Notes: a model not told the origin generated them from the sequence alone. Numbered from the stretch's first letter, positions 8,161 to 16,951 are shown. The stretch: 64,000 nucleotides of DNA from Micromonospora endolithica (GCF_003626595.1 NZ_RBAK01000001.1:1217761-1281760), one strand, 5' to 3'. Numbers and translations are program-made.

Positions 8161-8951
8161 CGCGCGTGCTGAAGGGCCCAGTCGAGCACCTCGTCGGCGA
8201 TCCGTTCCCAACCCTCCTGGGCCGGGAGCAGGTGGGCGTAGCCCGCGTACTCCCGGTGTTCGGTGACGGTGTTCGACGTGTAGTGCCGCGCGTTCGACTT
8301 CTGGATCGCTGGCGGCATGATGTGGTCCTCCGAGCCGGAGACGAACAACAGCGGCGCCCGGTCGTCGTTGCGGTAGTCGACCCAGGTGTCCTGGTGGCCG
8401 GGCTGGAAGTTGGCCAGCACGCTGCCCCAGAGGATGCCGCCGTTGGCGGGGATGGCGTAGCGCTGCCAGAGCGCCCGGCCCTCCTGCTCGGTGAACGTGT
8501 TGGTGAACGCGTACTGCCACTGCTCGACGGTCAGCGGCACCACCTTGTGCCGGTTGGCCGGGCTCCGGAGCACCGGGAAGGTCGACTTGACCTGGGACAG
8601 CGGCACCACCCGGACGCCCTCGGTGGGCGCGGAGTTCAGGGCCACGCCGGCCGCACCGAAGCCGTGGTCGAGCAGGATCTGGGTGAACGCGCCGCCGGCC
8701 GAGTGCCCGATGATGATCGGCGGCGAGTCGAGCCCGTGGAGCAGGTTCTCGAAGTGGCTGATGATCTGCGGCACGGTGGAGTGCAGGATCGGGGTGGGGT
8801 CGGCGTTGAGCGCCTCCACCTCGACCTCGTAACCGGGGTAGGCGGGCGCGATGACCCGAAAACCCTTGCTCTGGTAATGGCTGATCCAGTGCTCCCAGCT
8901 GCGCGGGGTGACCCAGAAACCGTGGATCAGCACGATGGTGTCGGGTGCCAT
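8157..8951 (-). CDS. Alpha/beta hydrolase, coupled to MBL-fold gene
   Basis: A 264-residue alpha/beta hydrolase with oxyanion motif IHGFW (~9-13), nucleophile elbow IGHSAGG (Ser ~84), an acid in SGSEDHIMPP and the terminal His in GYAHLLPAQEGW. ATG 8951 is chosen because AAAGGA lies about nine bases upstream and the protein then begins directly at the first beta strand. First gene of a two-gene operon with the MBL-fold hydrolase. Family members include esterases and dehalogenase-like enzymes; the substrate is not evident. Confidence 0.87.
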   Translation of the reverse strand: MAPDTIVLIHGFWVTPRSWEHWISHYQSKGFRVIAPAYPGYEVEVEALNADPTPILHSTVPQIISHFENLLHGLDSPPIIIGHSAGGAFTQILLDHGFGAAGVALNSAPTEGVRVVPLSQVKSTFPVLRSPANRHKVVPLTVEQWQYAFTNTFTEQEGRALWQRYAIPANGGILWGSVLANFQPGHQDTWVDYRNDDRAPLLFVSGSEDHIMPPAIQKSNARHYTSNTVTEHREYAGYAHLLPAQEGWERIADEVLDWALQHAR

Positions 8952-9198
8952 GTCGGGGAGTCCTTTCCGGACCGGAGCAGTCGGGCGCACGGTTGTGGAC
9001 GGCACGGGAGGTCGGTGGCCGGGGCGGCGCTGCACTGGTAGGCATTATCGTCCGCGGCCGGCACGCCCGGCAGCCGAAACGCGTCCCGAACACCGGGCGA
9101 GCGGTGGCGCCGGGGGTCGTGGGTCGAGCGGCGTCGCGCCGTCGTCGTCGGACCTGGGCGTTAGCATCCCCACGATCGCCGACGGCAGGGAGGGCGGC

Positions 9199-9648
9199 AT
9201 GGCCCAGGACGAGGCAATGACATTCGTCGACAGGGACCTGCGGCGTGCGCGGTTCCACCGGTCCACGCTCGGTCGTTCGCGGAAACGCTACGGCACCTGG
9301 TGTTCGCCACCGACGCATGGCTCGGCAAGGCGATTCTGAGGCTGCCGCAGCCCTTCCATCCGCTCGGGCAGCCGCACGCCGAATACGCGACCGACGGCTT
9401 CGACATGTCGATCTTCGTTCGGGCGCAGCCGACCTTCGCCCAGATACTCGCGGGCGCGTGCCCAGCGGCAGGCCATGGTGCGGGACTTTTTCGCGACCGT
9501 CACACCCGGACTGCTCGCCGAGCCCCGGCCGACCGCGTGGGCGCCCGAGCACGAGCAGCCCGTCCGACACTGTCTGCACGTGATCCTCGACGAGGAGTGG
9601 GAGCATCTCCGCTTCGCCCTCCGCGACCTCGACGCCCAGGTCGACTAG
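9199..9648 (+). pseudogene. Decayed DinB-family / pentapeptide protein gene
   Basis: The N-terminal part (MTFVDRDLRRARFHRS) matches the start of actinobacterial DinB-superfamily proteins that begin with a pentapeptide-like segment. At about 9270 the sequence jumps, in another frame, to the later part (SFAETLRHLVFATDAWLGKA from 9273). The missing middle is a large internal deletion. Near 9455 a further shift leads to the C-terminus (AMVRDFFATVTPGLLAE, then HCLHVILDEEWEHLRFALRD) ending at TAG 9646-9648. Intact relatives are thiol-dependent metalloenzyme-like proteins. The gene cannot make a normal product. Confidence 0.8.
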
Positions 9649-9673
9649 GGCGTGGCGGGCGGGTCCGCCACCT

Positions 9674-10594
9674 TCAGCGGCGGGCACCGCCCGATCGGCC
9701 TGGGCCGGTGCCGGAGGCGCGGTGACCGACGCGCGGAGCCCGGACGACCGGAGAGGTGCCCGCCCCGGGGCGGAAGTCCCGCGCCGCGCCGGCGACCAGT
9801 TCGTCGGAATCACCGGTGAGCGCCTGCCGGATGTGCGGCGGGATCAACTCCGACGTGGCCATCGCCATCCGCACCTGCACCGAGCGGTCGTCGAGCAGGC
9901 GTCGCAGATCCGCCTCGTCCAGCTCGACTGCGGCCACCAGCGCGGCACGGACGTCCACCACGGGATCCTGGGCGAGAGCAGTGCGCTGGGCGCTCGTGGT
10001 CCGCGGGTTGCGCGCGAGCCCCTTGCGGACGCGTGCGGTGCGGTCGGCCAGCAGGGCGGTGATCACTTCGGGGTCGTGGGTGCGGGTGGCGAGTCGTTCC
10101 CGTACCTCCGGTGAGACGTCGTCGACCAGCCGCGCGGCCAGCTCGGGCTCCAGGTCGTGGGTCTCCGCGAGGAGACCGCGAAGCTCCTTGTCGGGGGCCT
10201 GCGCCATCACCCGGCGGACCGACTCGTCGCAGGCCGGGTTGCCGGCGACCGCCCAGCGGACCCACCGGTCGGCGTCCTTGACCAGCCGCAGCAGATTGCC
10301 GACCGAGGTCGAGGGGTTGCGTGCCACGGCCTCCCGGACGTCACGATCATGGTCCCGGGTCAGCGGTCGCAGTGCCTGCGCGGGCGCGTCGGTGCGGGTC
10401 GCGACCGCCTTACGGACCACGGCCGACGGGTCGGACGCCAGGTCGATGAGGGCCAGCTGGGACGTGGTGGGGTCCTGCGCGACGGCGAGCCGCGCGTCGA
10501 GACCGCCGCCCGCCGCGACGTGCGCGGCGTCCCCGGACCCACTGTTGCGGTCGGACCCGCCGACGTCCTGCTGTTTCCCCATGGCCGTCATCAT
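9674..10594 (-). CDS. Leucine-rich-repeat-variant (LRV) / HEAT-like repeat protein
   Basis: The product is about 306 residues. From residue ~30 to ~260 it consists of repeated ~24-residue units of the type LA.DP...VR.A.A.R.., for example VRKAVATRTDAP, VREAVARNPSTS, VRWAVAGNPACD, VRKGLARNPRTT. This matches LRV repeats, which form curved alpha/3-10 solenoids used for protein binding. No Fe-S cysteine cluster is visible. The C-terminus is Gly/Arg/Pro-rich. The start is uncertain: ATG 10594 or ATG 10582. It stands alone, convergent with the DinB relic. Confidence 0.75.
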   Translation of the reverse strand: MMTAMGKQQDVGGSDRNSGSGDAAHVAAGGGLDARLAVAQDPTTSQLALIDLASDPSAVVRKAVATRTDAPAQALRPLTRDHDRDVREAVARNPSTSVGNLLRLVKDADRWVRWAVAGNPACDESVRRVMAQAPDKELRGLLAETHDLEPELAARLVDDVSPEVRERLATRTHDPEVITALLADRTARVRKGLARNPRTTSAQRTALAQDPVVDVRAALVAAVELDEADLRRLLDDRSVQVRMAMATSELIPPHIRQALTGDSDELVAGAARDFRPGAGTSPVVRAPRVGHRASGTGPGRSGGARR

Positions 10595-10640
10595 GTCACG
10601 GGTCGACCCGGCGACCGCGGGCCCGGACCGGCACCTCCCG

Positions 10641-11831
10641 TCAGGGGACGAACCGGACCTCGGGGAAGGCCGGGTGCGGGCCCTTGAGCAGCCGCTGCGG
10701 CCGGTGTCGCAGGTGCAGGTCGAAGAACGCGAGGGGGTACGCCTGCTGGATGCGGACCGCCCGGGTCGGGTCGAGGGTGCCGATCCAGCCCCGCAGTTCC
10801 TCGTCGCTCATCCCGGTGATCCTCGCCAGTTGCGGGATCAGCCACTGGAGGTCGCAGTACGACCCGTGGGCCGCGCCCCGGGCGTGCACGTCGAGTCGCC
10901 AGCCACGCAGACGCGACCAGGACTCCCGCACGCTCGGCTCGGCGGCCCGGGTGAAGTCGGCGGTCATCAGCATGAACGGCCGGTCGACGTCGGCGATCGG
11001 TGGGGACGACTCCATGGGACCGTCGAGAGCGAGCCCGGCCCGCACCCGCCGGTCGGTGTTCATCACGAGGGCGGTCGCGGTGGCGCCCTTCGACCAGCCG
11101 AACATGCCGATGCGGCGCAGGTCCAGCGCGGCGCCCAACCCGGCCGGCAGCGGACGGCGCCCGGCGTCGGGGTTGCGCCCGGCGGCGAGGTCGCCGACCC
11201 GGTCGAGAACGAACCGGACGTCGCGGGCGGAGTCCCACGGCGAGAACGGCAGGTCGTCGTCGGGGACGCCGAGCCGCCCGTCAGGGAATTCGCCGTACGC
11301 GTCGTACGTGTGATCCACCGTGACGACGGCGTAGCCGTGGCTGGCGAGTTCCTGGACCACGATGGTGGCCTCCGAGCGGTGTCCGTTGTTGCCGTGGGAG
11401 AACACGACGACGGGCAACCGGCCGGGTGCCCGGAGTGCCGGAGCGCCCACGCGGCCGGACGTCAGGGGCGCCGCCGCGACGTCGGCGTCGAATCCGGAGG
11501 ACCCGAGCAGCGCACGCGTCGGCGCGGCGGGCAGCCAGGGGGCGCACGGATGACGACGGGCTCCCCTGGCGGCGGGGTACCAGACGCTGACCATCAGTTC
11601 GCGGTGGTGCCCGGGGCCGGCGACCGGATCCGGGCGGGATCCGTCCACGAGGTGCAGCGACACGGTGCCCACCGGGTGCGGCCCGGTGGGTCGGGGCAGC
11701 GTGAGTCGGGCCGGGCCGGGCGTGGCCCGCGCCGGGGCGGCCCCGCCACGGCCGGCACCGGCCAGCGGCACGGCCGCCCCGGTGGCGAGCGCCGCGGCGA
11801 GCAGGTGTCGGCGGGTCAGTGCGGTGGTCAT
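10641..11831 (-). CDS. Tat-exported alpha/beta hydrolase (PAF-acetylhydrolase/dienelactone-hydrolase-like)
   Basis: The N-terminus is a twin-arginine-type signal (TRRHLLAAALATGAAVPLAGAG), so export is likely. The mature enzyme has VVFSHGNNG (oxyanion hole, ~142-150), the nucleophile elbow FGWSKG (Ser ~247) and a late RGAAHGSYCD with the probable His. This arrangement resembles PAF-acetylhydrolase-like lipases. GGAGG stands five bases before the ATG, inside the upstream mini-gene whose stop overlaps this start by 4 bp. Expression is therefore probably coupled to that mini-gene and to the palindrome in front of it. Confidence 0.85.
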   Translation of the reverse strand: MTTALTRRHLLAAALATGAAVPLAGAGRGGAAPARATPGPARLTLPRPTGPHPVGTVSLHLVDGSRPDPVAGPGHHRELMVSVWYPAARGARRHPCAPWLPAAPTRALLGSSGFDADVAAAPLTSGRVGAPALRAPGRLPVVVFSHGNNGHRSEATIVVQELASHGYAVVTVDHTYDAYGEFPDGRLGVPDDDLPFSPWDSARDVRFVLDRVGDLAAGRNPDAGRRPLPAGLGAALDLRRIGMFGWSKGATATALVMNTDRRVRAGLALDGPMESSPPIADVDRPFMLMTADFTRAAEPSVRESWSRLRGWRLDVHARGAAHGSYCDLQWLIPQLARITGMSDEELRGWIGTLDPTRAVRIQQAYPLAFFDLHLRHRPQRLLKGPHPAFPEVRFVP

Positions 11832-11962
11832 CGGTCCTCCGGCTGATAGGTGGTCTCGACGCGGGCGGCGGCGATGATCGCGTACGGCAGCACCCGCGTT
11901 CCGAGTCCGCGCGCCCGGGCGGCGCGGGTGTAGTAGACGGCGGACATAGAATCAGTGGTCAT
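11828..11962 (-). CDS. 44-codon mini-gene coupled to the Tat hydrolase
   Basis: An ATG at 11962 opens a 44-codon frame whose TGA overlaps the hydrolase ATG (ATGA). The last codons contain the hydrolase ribosome site. The peptide (beginning MTTDSMSAVYYTRAARARG, ending QPEDR) is basic in the first half with a short hydrophobic run (VLPYAIIAAA). It resembles nothing I can name. No ribosome site precedes its ATG, which lies 2 bases from a perfect palindrome, so a leaderless start is possible. It may be a leader peptide controlling the hydrolase, a small protein, or a relic. Confidence 0.5.
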   Translation of the reverse strand: MTTDSMSAVYYTRAARARGLGTRVLPYAIIAAARVETTYQPEDR

Positions 11963-11963
11963 G

Positions 11964-11992
11964 CCAATAGGTTTCCACAGCAAACCTATTGG
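11964..11992 (-). promoter_or_regulatory. Perfect inverted repeat, probable operator
   Basis: CCAATAGGTTT (11964-11974) and AAACCTATTGG (11982-11992) form a perfect 11-bp inverted repeat with a 7-base centre. It lies between the ltrA stop (12003) and the mini-gene start (11962). Its AT-richness against GC-rich surroundings and its position at the 5' end of a gene favour a repressor or activator operator overlapping a promoter rather than a terminator, though it could also end the ltrA message. Confidence 0.65.
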
Positions 11993-12002
11993 CGCCAGCC
12001 CT

Positions 12003-13205
12003 TCACGACCCGTAGCGGGGCGGCGACGGCGACTCGGGTGGGCGGTGCCGGGCACGGATCGTGTCGGTGGCCGCGATGGCGGCCAGCACCAGAACGGCGG
12101 TGCCGGCCGCGGCCAGCGGTGGCAGGTGGACCATGGCCGGAGCGGCGGCGGCGAGCGCCAGGACACCGACCAGCCGGGCCCGGGACACGCGGGCGAAGAC
12201 CGCGTGTTCGACCACGGCGCGCCCGGCCAGGAACAGCACCGGACCACCGAGGATGACGAGGATCCAGGCCGACTCGGTGCGCCCGAACGGATGTTTGATG
12301 ACCAGTTCGTAGCCGACGGCGATGGTCACCGCGCCGGCCACCATGAGTCCGTGCGCGAGAAACGCCTCCCGCATGAGGCGGGTGGGCTCCGGCGCGACCT
12401 GGATCGCCTCGGGCAGCAGCCGACCCGCCTGGAAGACGTAGATCCGGAACAGCAGCACGGTGGTGCCGAACGAGACCGCGAACGCCACGGCGCCTCCGGG
12501 GTTCCGGAAGGAGGTGTCGCTGTAGACCGAGCCGGTGGTCAGGATCAGCTCGCCGAGGGCGATGATGAAGAACTGCCGGTAGCGCTCGGACATGTACTCG
12601 GCCAGGACGGGCCACTGCCGTGGGGTGGGCAGCGTCCAGGGCGCGGGGTAGAACAGCAGCGCCGCCGCGCAGTCGATGACGATCGCCAGCGTCCACAGCA
12701 CCCCGCGCGCCGGATCCGGCAGGAGCGCTCCGGCGATCCACGGCACGGAGGACACCGCGAACCAGAGGAGCACTCCCGCGGCGCGACGTTGCGCTGGGTG
12801 CCCGCGCAGCGCCGGCACGATGACGACGCCGCGAACGATGTGGATCGCCACGTACGCGCCGGCGAAGGCCAAGCTCCCGACGCCGAAGGCCTGCGGCACC
12901 GCCACCGCCATGATCGAGGTACCGAGCATGGCCGCGTACACCATCAACTGGATTCGTGGTCGCCGCGGGTCGTACAGGTTGGTGACCCATGCCGTGACGA
13001 ACCAGACCACCAGGAAGGCCAGCAGCAACAACAGCGTCTGGGCGGCTTCGACGAGGACCGTCCGCCGCCCGGTGAGGTCCTCGACCAGGCGGTGCGAGAC
13101 CCGGTTGAGGGCGAAGACGAACACCAGGTCGAAGAAGAGTTCCAGCAGGATCGGCCGTGGCTGTTGCCTCGGCTTTCGCATCAGCGCCGCTGGCCCTGTC
13201 GACAT
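12003..13205 (-). CDS. ltrA: Low temperature requirement protein A (LtrA) family membrane protein
   Basis: The ~400-residue protein opens with ATFLELFFDL-like sequence (PILLELFFDLVFVFALNRVSHRLV), the hallmark of LtrA proteins, and continues with a series of membrane segments to the end. LtrA is a polytopic membrane protein named from a cold-growth phenotype in Listeria; its biochemical role is unclear. ATG 13205 is preferred; GTG 13256 would lie inside a 10-bp palindrome (GTGATATCAC, 13247-13256), which is more likely promoter or operator sequence. Confidence 0.88.
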   Translation of the reverse strand: MSTGPAALMRKPRQQPRPILLELFFDLVFVFALNRVSHRLVEDLTGRRTVLVEAAQTLLLLLAFLVVWFVTAWVTNLYDPRRPRIQLMVYAAMLGTSIMAVAVPQAFGVGSLAFAGAYVAIHIVRGVVIVPALRGHPAQRRAAGVLLWFAVSSVPWIAGALLPDPARGVLWTLAIVIDCAAALLFYPAPWTLPTPRQWPVLAEYMSERYRQFFIIALGELILTTGSVYSDTSFRNPGGAVAFAVSFGTTVLLFRIYVFQAGRLLPEAIQVAPEPTRLMREAFLAHGLMVAGAVTIAVGYELVIKHPFGRTESAWILVILGGPVLFLAGRAVVEHAVFARVSRARLVGVLALAAAAPAMVHLPPLAAAGTAVLVLAAIAATDTIRARHRPPESPSPPRYGS

Positions 13206-13485
13206 GCGCCCGCCGTTTCTGCCAGCTTCGTCCATCCTTGCCGGTAGTGATATCACGTATGGCGGTTTGTCGAGGTAGACACCGCAAGAGTGCCGGCGAC
13301 GGCACCGTCGACCGCTGCCACTTCATCGCCACCCCGACCGGCAGCCTCTACGACGGGTCGTGGCGGGCCGCGTTGCGGCCCCGGGCGTGCGGCACCGCGG
13401 TCTGTGACTGCCCATCGGGTACGTCTGGCCCGCTCCCTGACCGTGCGGGCCGGCGACCTCGCCGCGAAGCGGGTGGTGGGACGCG

Positions 13486-13920
13486 TCACTGAAGATCGAC
13501 GAGTTGCGCCGGGACCTCGCAGATCAGCCCCACCGAGTTCATCCGGACGGCGAGCGGCTCGCCGTCCGCGGTGGGCACGACGAAGTGGGCGCCACGGCCG
13601 GCGGCCAGGTCGGCGGCGTACCGCTCGCGCACCTCGACGAGGTGCTCCCAGTCGGCCAGCCACGCCCGCGTCGGGCGATCCTCGGACAGCAGGGCAGGGT
13701 CCAGGTCACGTACCCGCGCCACCATGGCGGTCAGCGCGGCGTTCCGCTCCCGGATCGAGCGCACCCGCGTGTCGACGGGGGCGCCGGGAGGTGCCGCCTT
13801 CGCCGCCACGGCGGTGCGCATCGTGGCGCACGCGTCTTCCGCCACCTCGCTGACCGGCGGGTTGTCGATCAACGTGGGCCGATCGTGGTTCGCGTACGTC
13901 CACAGGCCGGCGCAGGACAC
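13486..13920 (-). CDS. Hypothetical protein, probably membrane-anchored or secreted
   Basis: From GTG 13920 the frame encodes 144 residues with charged helices (e.g. RVRSIRERNAALTAMVARVRDLD, ~52-74) and a C-terminal basic/acidic domain. No family recognised. The same frame continues upstream for about 22 codons encoding a hydrophobic stretch (WWVGGVVAALGLLVSCAGLW) but without ATG, GTG or TTG before a stop. The real protein may be membrane-anchored with an unusual start, or its 5' end may be damaged. Confidence 0.6.
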   Translation of the reverse strand: MSCAGLWTYANHDRPTLIDNPPVSEVAEDACATMRTAVAAKAAPPGAPVDTRVRSIRERNAALTAMVARVRDLDPALLSEDRPTRAWLADWEHLVEVRERYAADLAAGRGAHFVVPTADGEPLAVRMNSVGLICEVPAQLVDLQ

Positions 13921-13976
13921 GAGGAGGCCCAGGGCCGCGACGACACCGCCGACCCACCACCCCGCGCCCGCATGAT

Positions 13977-14002
13977 GTCGCCCCTGTCAAGACAGGGGCG
14001 AC
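13977..14002 (-). terminator. Perfect 12-bp hairpin
   Basis: GTCGCCCCTGTC (13977-13988) and GACAGGGGCGAC (13991-14002) are perfectly complementary around AA. The hairpin lies 18 bases after the stop of the 14021-14308 gene and 57 bases before the next gene, fitting a terminator without a T-run. An operator for the 13486-13920 gene is an alternative. Confidence 0.65.
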
Positions 14003-14020
14003 CGCCGGCTCAGTTCCTGA

Positions 14021-14308
14021 TCAGAAGGGGGGCGCGTCCTCGCCCATCAACGCCAGTACGACGCCGCCCTTCCCGCTCTTGAGGCCCTGCACCACGACCC
14101 TGCCGGTGCTGCCGTCGGGCAGCTCCAACGTGAAGGTCTTCCCGACCGCGTTCTTGGGGCCGTTGCCGGCGCTGTTGGCGGGTCGGAAGTCGCCGGCCCA
14201 CGGGGGGATCCCACCCTTGCGGGCGGGCTCGGCGAAGAGCGCGGCGGTGCCGGGGGTCCTGGTGCCGTCCGACGAGAGGAGCACTGAGGCGCTGCGATAG
14301 GTAGCCAT
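14021..14308 (-). CDS. Small hypothetical protein
   Basis: The 95-residue product begins MATYRSASVLLSSDGTR and is rich in beta-strand-like segments (KTFTLELPDGSTGRVVVQGL). It has no signal peptide, membrane segment or cysteine. It looks like a small cytoplasmic beta-barrel protein; no family recognised. ATG 14308 is preferred to TTG 14317. A strong hairpin follows. Confidence 0.6.
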   Translation of the reverse strand: MATYRSASVLLSSDGTRTPGTAALFAEPARKGGIPPWAGDFRPANSAGNGPKNAVGKTFTLELPDGSTGRVVVQGLKSGKGGVVLALMGEDAPPF

Positions 14309-14359
14309 ATGCGTCAAGGGTATCCCGGATGCCGCCCTTCGCGCTGAATGACATCGCTG

Positions 14360-15517
14360 CTACCGATCAGCCGGGGGCGTCGCCTCGGCCAGCAGTTCGG
14401 CCAGGTGGACGGCGCGGACGGTGGAGCGCCGCCGACGCAGCCCGGTCCGCAGCTGGCGCAGGCAGCCAGGGTTGACCGCGACGACGTAGTCGACGCCGGC
14501 GGCCTCGATCTCGTCGATCTTCGCGTCGATGATCCGGCGCGACTCCCGCGGCCGCAGCAGGGAGTACGTGCCGGCGGCACCGCAGCAGGCGGCGGCCGAC
14601 GGAAGCTCCACGTGGTCGGCGACCCGGCGCAGCAACGCGCGGGGCTCGACGAAGACACCGAGGCCGTTGCGCAGGTGGCAGGAGTCCTGCAGGGCCACCC
14701 GGGCCCGCCGTCCGCCGAGGAGCACCTCGCCTTCGGGGGCACGGTCCGCCAGCCACTGCGACAGCTCGCGTACCCGGTCCCGACCGAGGACGGCGGCCAG
14801 GTGCGCGGCGCAGCCGCCGGAGGTGGTGACGATGGTGCCGGGCAACTCCGCGCCGAGGCGGTGGGCCATCCGTTCCCCGCCGGCCAGGTCACCGTTGTGC
14901 GCGTGCAGCGCCCCGCAACAACCCTGGGCGGTCGGCGCGGCGAGCCGCGGATCGAGGGCCTGCGCCGCCCGGCTGACCACGGGGAAGAGCACCCGCTCGA
15001 AGCACCCCAGCATGAGCTGCGTCGCCTCACCCGCGACCGGGACGGCGCGGGCGGCGGGCGGAACCGGTCCGGCGGGCCGTTCCGCGGGCGGGCGGGTCGG
15101 GTGGTCCCGGGGAGCGGCGGTCGCCGCCGTCACGCCCCGGGCGGCACGGCGGAGAAGTCCGAGCAGCCGCAGCAGTGTCCGCCGCTCGGCCACGAGCATC
15201 AGCGCCCGGGCCAACAGCGGACGCCGCCGGCCCCGCCACTGGTGCACCCGCCACTGTTCCAGCAGGCTGCCGTACTCCACCCCGGCCGGGCACACCGGCT
15301 CGCAGGCCCGGCAACCCAGGCAGAACGAGGACTGCTCGGCGAGGGTGTCGTCGTCGGCCGGCAGGGTGCCGTCCTGCAACGCCCTCATCAGCGTGATCCG
15401 CCCCCGCGGCGAGGACGCCTCGTCGCCGGTCATGGCGTACGTGGGGCAGGCCGGCAGGCAGAAGCCGCAGGAGATGCAGCGGGACAACTGCTCGGGGTGG
15501 AACACGTCGCCGGTCAC
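14360..15517 (-). CDS. glcF: Glycolate oxidase iron-sulfur subunit
   Basis: The 385-residue protein begins with two 4Fe-4S motifs, CISCGFCLPACP (~14-25) and CLGCRACEPVCP (~66-77). Two cysteine-rich CCG domains follow (GCCGALHAHNG and ACCGAAGTYSLL, with CHLRNGL between), as in GlcF and lactate-utilisation proteins. It transfers electrons from the GlcD flavin to the respiratory chain during glycolate or 2-hydroxyacid oxidation. Its GTG start overlaps the glcD stop (GTGA), so the subunits are made together. Confidence 0.92.
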   Translation of the reverse strand: MTGDVFHPEQLSRCISCGFCLPACPTYAMTGDEASSPRGRITLMRALQDGTLPADDDTLAEQSSFCLGCRACEPVCPAGVEYGSLLEQWRVHQWRGRRRPLLARALMLVAERRTLLRLLGLLRRAARGVTAATAAPRDHPTRPPAERPAGPVPPAARAVPVAGEATQLMLGCFERVLFPVVSRAAQALDPRLAAPTAQGCCGALHAHNGDLAGGERMAHRLGAELPGTIVTTSGGCAAHLAAVLGRDRVRELSQWLADRAPEGEVLLGGRRARVALQDSCHLRNGLGVFVEPRALLRRVADHVELPSAAACCGAAGTYSLLRPRESRRIIDAKIDEIEAAGVDYVVAVNPGCLRQLRTGLRRRRSTVRAVHLAELLAEATPPADR

Positions 15518-16899
15518 GATCCCAGCTTTCCGGGGTTGAGGATGCCCGCCGGGTCGAAGGCGGTCTTGATCCGGCGGAGCAGGGCGAGCTGGTCGTCGCC
15601 GAGCCGGGCGGCGAGGAAGGGCAGCTTCGCCGCCCCCACACCGTGCTCGCCGGTGATGGTGCCGCCAAGGTCGAGGGCGGCGGCGAAGATGTCGGCGAAG
15701 GCCGCCTCGGCGCGGGCCACGGCAGCGCGGTCCGCCGCGGAGCCCAGGACGCAGGTGGGGTGCAGGTTGCCGTCGCCGGCGTGGCCGAAGGTGGCGATGG
15801 CGACCCCGTGCCGCTCGGCGATGGCCTCGATCCGGTCGACCATCTCGGCGATCCGGGGCCGGGGCACGGTGGCGTCCTCCAGGATGGTCACCCCGCCCCG
15901 GCGGGACAGCGCGGGCAGCGCACAGCGGCGGGCGGCCAGCAGGGCCTCGGCCTGGGCGACCTCGCGGGCCGTGGTGACCTCGATGGCGCCCGCGTCGACG
16001 CAGGCCGCGCTGATGCGCTCCAGGTTGGTCGCCACCGCCTCCGGCGGCCCGTCGTCGCCGAAGAGCAGCAGCGCCCCGGCGTCGGCGCGCAGCCCGAGGT
16101 GGGCGAAGTCCTCCACCGCGTCGATGCAGGCCCGGTCGAGGAACTCCAGGGTGGCCGGCACCACCCCGGCCCGGATCACCGCGGCGACGGCGTGCCCCGC
16201 GTCGGCCAGGGTCGGGAAGTACGCGACGCCGGTGTTGCTCGACGCCGGCGCCGGCAGCAGGGCCACGGTCGCCTCGGTGAGCACCGCGAGGGTGCCCTCG
16301 GAGCCGGTGAGCAGCCGGGTCAGGTCGTAGCCGGCGACGTCCTTCCACAGTCGGCCGCCGGTGCGGATCACCTCACCGGTGGGCAGCACCGCCTCCAGGC
16401 CCAGCACGTAGTTGCGGGTGACCCCGTACTTCAGGCCGCGCAGGCCGCCGGCGCAGGTGGCGATGGTGCCGCCGACGGTGGCCACCGTGCGGCTGCCCGG
16501 GTCCGGGGCCCAGAGCAGCCCCCGCGCGGCGGCGGCTTCGGCCAGGGCGGCGCTGGTCACGCCCGGCTGCGCCACCGCGAGCAGCTCGTCCGGGGCGACC
16601 TCCAGGATCCGGTTCAGCCGGGTCAGCACCAGCACGATGCCGCCGCGCAGCGGCACGGTGGCCGCGCACAGGTTGGAGCCGGCGCCGCGCGGCACCACCG
16701 GCACCGCGTGCCGGGTGGCCAGCGCGAGCACCGCGGCCACCTCGGCGGTGTCGGCCGGGAAGACCACCGCGTCCGGCTCGTGCCGGAACAGCGGGGTCGC
16801 GTCCCGGGCGTAGACGACGAGGTCACCGGCGGCGTCGTGTACGTGGGTCGCGCCCACGATGCCGCGCAGCTCGGCGAGCAGGGTTGCCGACAGTGCCAC
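15514..16899 (-). CDS. glcD: Glycolate oxidase FAD-binding subunit
   Basis: The 461-residue protein has an FAD_binding_4 (PCMH) domain at ~35-210, with VVPRGAGSNLCAATVPLRGG, and a FAD-oxidase C-terminal domain with GHAGDGNLHPT (~325-335) and TGEHGVGAAK near the end. It is the flavin subunit of a glycolate/D-2-hydroxyacid dehydrogenase with GlcF. The start is GTG with GGGGAGG about nine bases upstream. A hairpin (16924-16951) separates it from the large operon upstream, so it may be a distal part of that operon or separately expressed. Confidence 0.92.
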   Translation of the reverse strand: MALSATLLAELRGIVGATHVHDAAGDLVVYARDATPLFRHEPDAVVFPADTAEVAAVLALATRHAVPVVPRGAGSNLCAATVPLRGGIVLVLTRLNRILEVAPDELLAVAQPGVTSAALAEAAAARGLLWAPDPGSRTVATVGGTIATCAGGLRGLKYGVTRNYVLGLEAVLPTGEVIRTGGRLWKDVAGYDLTRLLTGSEGTLAVLTEATVALLPAPASSNTGVAYFPTLADAGHAVAAVIRAGVVPATLEFLDRACIDAVEDFAHLGLRADAGALLLFGDDGPPEAVATNLERISAACVDAGAIEVTTAREVAQAEALLAARRCALPALSRRGGVTILEDATVPRPRIAEMVDRIEAIAERHGVAIATFGHAGDGNLHPTCVLGSAADRAAVARAEAAFADIFAAALDLGGTITGEHGVGAAKLPFLAARLGDDQLALLRRIKTAFDPAGILNPGKLGS

Positions 16900-16923
16900 G
16901 GGTGTTGCCTCCCCAGGTGGTGC

Positions 16924-16951
16924 GCCCCCGCCCGGTGCGCCGGGCGGGGGC
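16924..16951 (-). terminator. Perfect 12-bp hairpin between glycosidase and glcD
   Basis: GCCCCCGCCCGG (16924-16935) pairs perfectly with 16940-16951 around TGCG. It starts 12 bases downstream of the glycosidase stop on the minus strand. Likely terminator or attenuation point between the long catabolic operon and glcDF. Confidence 0.75.
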
